DNA of 64,000 nucleotides, taken from DATJGR01 sp963780795. GTDB taxonomy: Bacteria; Pseudomonadota; Gammaproteobacteria; Pseudomonadales; Azotimanducaceae. This document shows, one piece after another, positions 60,859 to 64,000 of the stretch (position 1 is the stretch's first letter; every line of letters begins with the position of its first letter). The stretch is taken from contig CAWADH010000006.1 in assembly GCA_963780795.1 (NCBI GenBank), positions 372,001 through 436,000 of the forward strand, given 5' to 3'. The translations under genes and the position numbers were made by a program. The notes beneath the pieces are model-generated. The model made no database searches, had not been told where the DNA came from, and saw nothing but the letters and a program-made list of their open reading frames with translations.

Positions 60859-61863
60859 ATGAAGCTCCTGATCGTGGGTCCGGCCTGGGTCGGCGACATG
60901 GTGATCGCACATGCGCTGGTTCGAACGCTGCTGGCCGCACGACACGACGCAGAAATTCACGTCCTGGCGCCGCCGGCGACCGCGCCGTTGGGCCGTCGCA
61001 TGTCCGGCGTTGCCGACACCGTGACGGTGCCCGTTCGCCACGGCGAACTCGGTTGGCAGGTGCGACGCGAGGTTGGGCGCGCGTTGCGCCGCGTCGGCTA
61101 CGATCGCGCGATCGTGCTGCCGAACAGTTTCAAATCCGCGCTGGTGCCCTATTTCGCGGGCATTCCGCGGCGCACCGGTTGGCGCGGCGAATGGCGCTTT
61201 GGCGTGTTGAACGACGTCCGCACGCTCGACGCGCAGAAGCTGCCGCGCCTCGTCGATCGATTCGTCGCGCTCGCCGACGCGTCGAATGCCACCGCAGCAG
61301 ACATCGAACCGAAGCTCACCGCCGATCCCGTCCGCGCCGCGGCGCTCGTCGCCGGACTGGGTCTGGCCGTCGATCGGCCGATCCTCGCGCTGTGCCCCGG
61401 CGCCGAGTATGGACCGGCGAAACGCTGGCCGGCGGCGCATTATGCGGCTGTCGCGGCCGAGCACGTGTGCCGCAACGGCCAGGTCTGGCTGTTCGGGACG
61501 CAAGCCGATGCCGCCGCGTGCGCCGCCATTCGCGCCTCGGTGGCGCCGTTGGCCCAGGCACGCATATTCGATCTGGCCGGCCGGACGCAGCTGCTCGATG
61601 CGGTGGACCTGCTCAGCCTTGCGCAGCAGGTCGTCACGAACGATTCCGGTCTGATGCACGTCGCGTGCGCGCTCGGCGTGCCGGTGGTGGCGGTCTACGG
61701 TTCGTCGAGCCCGGACTTCACGCCACCGTTGTCGCGCGGCGCGCGCGTGGTTCGCGATGCGTTGCCGTGCAGCCCGTGTTTCGAACGGACGTGTCCGCTC
61801 GGCCACACCGACTGCCTCAATCGGCTGATGCCGGAGCGCGTCGTGGCGGAGTTGCTGCATTGA
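60859..61863 (+). CDS. waaF: Lipopolysaccharide heptosyltransferase II (WaaF)
   Basis: This 334-residue GT9 glycosyltransferase adds the second heptose to the inner core of lipopolysaccharide at the inner membrane. MKLLIVGPAWVGDMVIAHAL opens the N-terminal Rossmann domain. CPGAEYGPAKRWP and TNDSGLMHVACALGVPVVA are the standard WaaF sugar-nucleotide motifs. CSPCFERTCPLGHTDCL is the cysteine-rich end typical of the subfamily. It ends in a one-base overlap with waaC. Confidence 0.93.
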   Translation: MKLLIVGPAWVGDMVIAHALVRTLLAARHDAEIHVLAPPATAPLGRRMSGVADTVTVPVRHGELGWQVRREVGRALRRVGYDRAIVLPNSFKSALVPYFAGIPRRTGWRGEWRFGVLNDVRTLDAQKLPRLVDRFVALADASNATAADIEPKLTADPVRAAALVAGLGLAVDRPILALCPGAEYGPAKRWPAAHYAAVAAEHVCRNGQVWLFGTQADAAACAAIRASVAPLAQARIFDLAGRTQLLDAVDLLSLAQQVVTNDSGLMHVACALGVPVVAVYGSSSPDFTPPLSRGARVVRDALPCSPCFERTCPLGHTDCLNRLMPERVVAELLH

Positions 61864-62885
61864 TGCGCGTACTGCTGGTGAAGCTGTCTTCGCTGGGCGA
61901 CGTCGTGCACGCGCTGCCGGCGGTTACCGACGCGGCGCGAGCGCATCCGGGTCTGGAAGTGCATTGGGTGGTCGAAGAGGGCTATCAGGCGATACCGGCG
62001 CTGCATCCGGCGGTGACGAAGGTCATTCCGGTGGCGATCCGGCGCTGGCGAAAACAGTGGGGCGGCGCGTGTCGCGAGATCGCCGACTCGGCGCGGCAGA
62101 TCCGCGCCGACTCTTACGACGTCGTGCTCGACTCGCAAGGGTTGATCAAGAGCGCGGTCGTCGCCCGCATCGGTCGAGGTGAGCGAATCGGATTCGACGC
62201 CGCGTCCGCGCGCGAGCGGGTGGCGTCGTTGGCATATCGACGCGCTGTCGCAGTTGCGCGAGAGCACCATGCGATCGATCGGCAGCGTGCATTGTTTGCC
62301 GGTGCGCTCGGCTATCCGATGCCGGGCGATGCGATCGACTACGGCGTGCGCGTCGAGCGTGGCGACGCTTCTGGACTGGTGCTGGCGCACGGCACGACGT
62401 GGAGCAACAAGCGTTGGCCTGAGGCGTTCTGGGCGGAACTGGCGAACCGCGCGTTGCGGCGCGGCGAGCGGGTGACGCTACCGTGGGGCAACGACGAAGA
62501 GGAAATCCGCGCGAGCCGCATCGCCGAACTGGCGCCCGGGGCAGAAGTGGCTCAACGGTTCGAACTGCGCGGCATGATCGAACTGTTAGCGAGTAGCGCC
62601 GCGGTGGTCAGCACCGATTCCGGAATCGGCCATCTCGCCGCCGCGCTCGGCGTACGAACGCTCGCGTTGTACGGTCCCACCGATGCGTCGCTCACCGGCT
62701 GCCGCGGCACATCGGTCACCAACCTGTCGGCAAAGTTCGTTTGCGCCCCCTGTTTGAAGCGGCAGTGCGGCTATCGCGGCCCGCCGGTCTACGCCGATGC
62801 GATGCGGGTCGAGCCCGCGTGCTTCGCGACGGTCACGCCGGAACGCGTGTGGCAAACGCTGTGTGGCTCGGCGGCGCGCACGTGA
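61863..62885 (+). CDS. waaC: Lipopolysaccharide heptosyltransferase I (WaaC)
   Basis: This 340-residue GT9 enzyme transfers the first heptose to Kdo in the lipopolysaccharide inner core. The N-terminus MRVLLVKLSSLGDVVHALPA is diagnostic of WaaC, with WSNKRWPEAFW and STDSGIGHLAAALGVRTLA in the second domain. The first base of its ATG is the last base of the waaF stop. Its TGA overlaps the GTG of waaG. The waaF-waaC-waaG order matches Pseudomonas. Confidence 0.93.
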   Translation: MRVLLVKLSSLGDVVHALPAVTDAARAHPGLEVHWVVEEGYQAIPALHPAVTKVIPVAIRRWRKQWGGACREIADSARQIRADSYDVVLDSQGLIKSAVVARIGRGERIGFDAASARERVASLAYRRAVAVAREHHAIDRQRALFAGALGYPMPGDAIDYGVRVERGDASGLVLAHGTTWSNKRWPEAFWAELANRALRRGERVTLPWGNDEEEIRASRIAELAPGAEVAQRFELRGMIELLASSAAVVSTDSGIGHLAAALGVRTLALYGPTDASLTGCRGTSVTNLSAKFVCAPCLKRQCGYRGPPVYADAMRVEPACFATVTPERVWQTLCGSAART

Positions 62886-64000
62886 AGTTCGCATTCTGCC
62901 TCTTCAAATACTTCCCGTTCGGCGGCATATCGAGGGACCTCGAACGCATCGCGCGCGAAAGTCTCTCGCGCGGTCACTCCGTGCGCGTGTACACGTTGAG
63001 CTGGGAGGGACCGCCGATGGACGGCGTCGACTTGGTGGTGGCGCCGGTGAAGGGGCTGACGAATCACGCCCGCTACGCGCGCTTCGCGGAGTGGGTGGCG
63101 GACCATCTGCGCGAATACCCGGTCGATCTCGTGGTGGGAATGAACAAGATGCCGGGCATCGACGTCTACTACGCCGGCGACTCGTGCTACGAAGAAAAGT
63201 CGCAGACGCAGCGCAACTGGATGTATCGGTTGTCGCCGCGGTACCGGTTGTTTTCTAACTTCGAGCGGGCCGTATTCGGCCGCGACAGCGAAACCGAGAT
63301 TCTCACGATCTCGGAAGTGCAGACGCCGTTGTTCCGTCGTCATTACGGCACGCAGTGGGAACGGCTGCATCCGTTGCCGCCCGGCATCGATCGCAGTCGG
63401 CGCGCGAGCGTCGATCGCGCGGATGTACGCCGCGCGTTTCGCCGCGAGTTCCGGATCGGTGACGACGAACGGCTGTTGCTGTTCGTCGGGTCTGGATTCA
63501 TCAAGAAAGGTCTCGACCGGGCGATCGAGGCGTTCGCGGCGCTGCCGGATGCCCTGCGGCGCACGAGCTGGCTGTTCGTCGTCGGCGAAGACAACGCCAA
63601 ACCGTTCGAGAAGCGCATCGCGCGGCTCGGGCTCACCGATCGCATCACGTTCTTCAGCGGCCGCGACGACGTGCCGCGATTCCTGTTCTCGGCCGACGCG
63701 CTGCTGCTGCCGGCGTACGACGAGAACACCGGCACGGTGATCCTCGAGGCGATGATCGCGGGTCTGCCGGTGCTGGTCACCGAGAACTGCGGGTATGCAC
63801 AGTACGTCGAACAGGCGAATGCGGGGCTGATCGTCCACATTCCGTACGAACAGCAGTCGCTCGACGACAAGCTGGTCGAGATGCTGACGTCGCCCGAGCG
63901 CGATCGTTGGCGGCAGAACGGCATCGCATTCGGCAATCGGCCCGACATCTATCGGCTGGTCGAAACCGCGGTCGACCGTCTCGAGGCGTTCGCCGGCGGC
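62882..64000 (+). CDS. waaG: Lipopolysaccharide core glucosyltransferase WaaG-like (GT4), 3' end outside window
   Basis: The 373 visible codons start at GTG in a GTGA overlap with waaC. The N-terminus FAFCLFKYFPFGGISRDLER and the second-domain motifs FVGSGFIKKGLDRAI, DALLLPAYDENTGTVILEAM and GLPVLVTENCGYA match WaaG, the UDP-glucose:heptosyl-LPS glucosyltransferase. The family is about 374 residues, so only the last few codons are probably missing. A different core sugar specificity cannot be excluded. Confidence 0.92.
   Translation, partial: MKFAFCLFKYFPFGGISRDLERIARESLSRGHSVRVYTLSWEGPPMDGVDLVVAPVKGLTNHARYARFAEWVADHLREYPVDLVVGMNKMPGIDVYYAGDSCYEEKSQTQRNWMYRLSPRYRLFSNFERAVFGRDSETEILTISEVQTPLFRRHYGTQWERLHPLPPGIDRSRRASVDRADVRRAFRREFRIGDDERLLLFVGSGFIKKGLDRAIEAFAALPDALRRTSWLFVVGEDNAKPFEKRIARLGLTDRITFFSGRDDVPRFLFSADALLLPAYDENTGTVILEAMIAGLPVLVTENCGYAQYVEQANAGLIVHIPYEQQSLDDKLVEMLTSPERDRWRQNGIAFGNRPDIYRLVETAVDRLEAFAGG

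Overview
The window is GC-rich, densely coded chromosomal DNA from a Gram-negative proteobacterium. Gene order points to a gammaproteobacterium outside the Enterobacterales. The right end carries glnE-ilvE-waaF-waaC-waaG in the order known from Pseudomonas, and rppH-ptsP and lgt-thyA-folA also resemble gammaproteobacterial blocks. A steroid- or aromatic-degrading lineage such as the Steroidobacteraceae or Solimonadaceae would fit the catabolic content, but that is an inference. I saw no rRNA, tRNA, CRISPR array, insertion sequence or prophage gene. No gene-free stretch exceeds about 250 bases.

Left third (1-28400) is accessory and catabolic. Around a TetR regulator (1699-2490), a flavin monooxygenase of the acyl-CoA dehydrogenase fold and a VOC protein are read leftward, and three tandem SnoaL-like genes plus a second VOC protein are read rightward. 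Next come a LysM/lipoprotein pair, an alpha/beta-hydrolase coupled to a subclass B3 metallo-beta-lactamase homologue, a Nudix hydrolase, a PhyH-like dioxygenase, and an HxlR regulator flanked by two SDR proteins that both lack the catalytic Tyr-Lys pair. A LysR regulator diverges from a SnoaL/arylsulfotransferase-like operon and converges on a zinc alcohol dehydrogenase. Then follow a DUF4160/DUF2442 pair, a VOC protein, an AraC regulator, Rieske dioxygenase alpha and beta subunits, a repeat-containing membrane protein, a carboxylesterase, an SDR, a Spinster-type MFS transporter, a cobalt-type nitrile hydratase with a DUF456 protein, a GST, a DoxX-like protein and a DUF2332 protein. Together these suggest uptake, hydrolysis and oxygenation of aromatic, alicyclic or nitrile compounds. 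The substrates cannot be read from the sequence.

Middle third (28400-50940) mixes housekeeping and accessory genes: a thioredoxin-fold DUF255 protein, rlmI, rppH, ptsP, a VOC protein, an L,D-transpeptidase with a divergent DUF882 peptidase, an ankyrin protein, an AraC regulator, an APH(6)-like kinase with a TANGO2-type protein, lgt-thyA-folA, an isolated ATP-grasp enzyme, an NAD-kinase-like protein, fabV, DUF3616, a membrane class III cyclase, hemE and a VanZ-like gene. hemE carries an apparent one-base insertion near its 3' end that fuses its frame to the VanZ gene.

Right third (50920-64000) is conserved metabolism and envelope: ilvD, argA and argE leftward; then a GspE/PilB-type ATPase, glnE, ilvE and the lipopolysaccharide core genes waaF, waaC and waaG, the last cut by the window edge.

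Translational coupling by ATGA or GTGA overlaps is very common (SnoaL genes, HxlR/SDR, hydrolase/lactamase, nitrile hydratase/DUF456, lgt/thyA, waaC/waaG), so most clusters are probably real operons.
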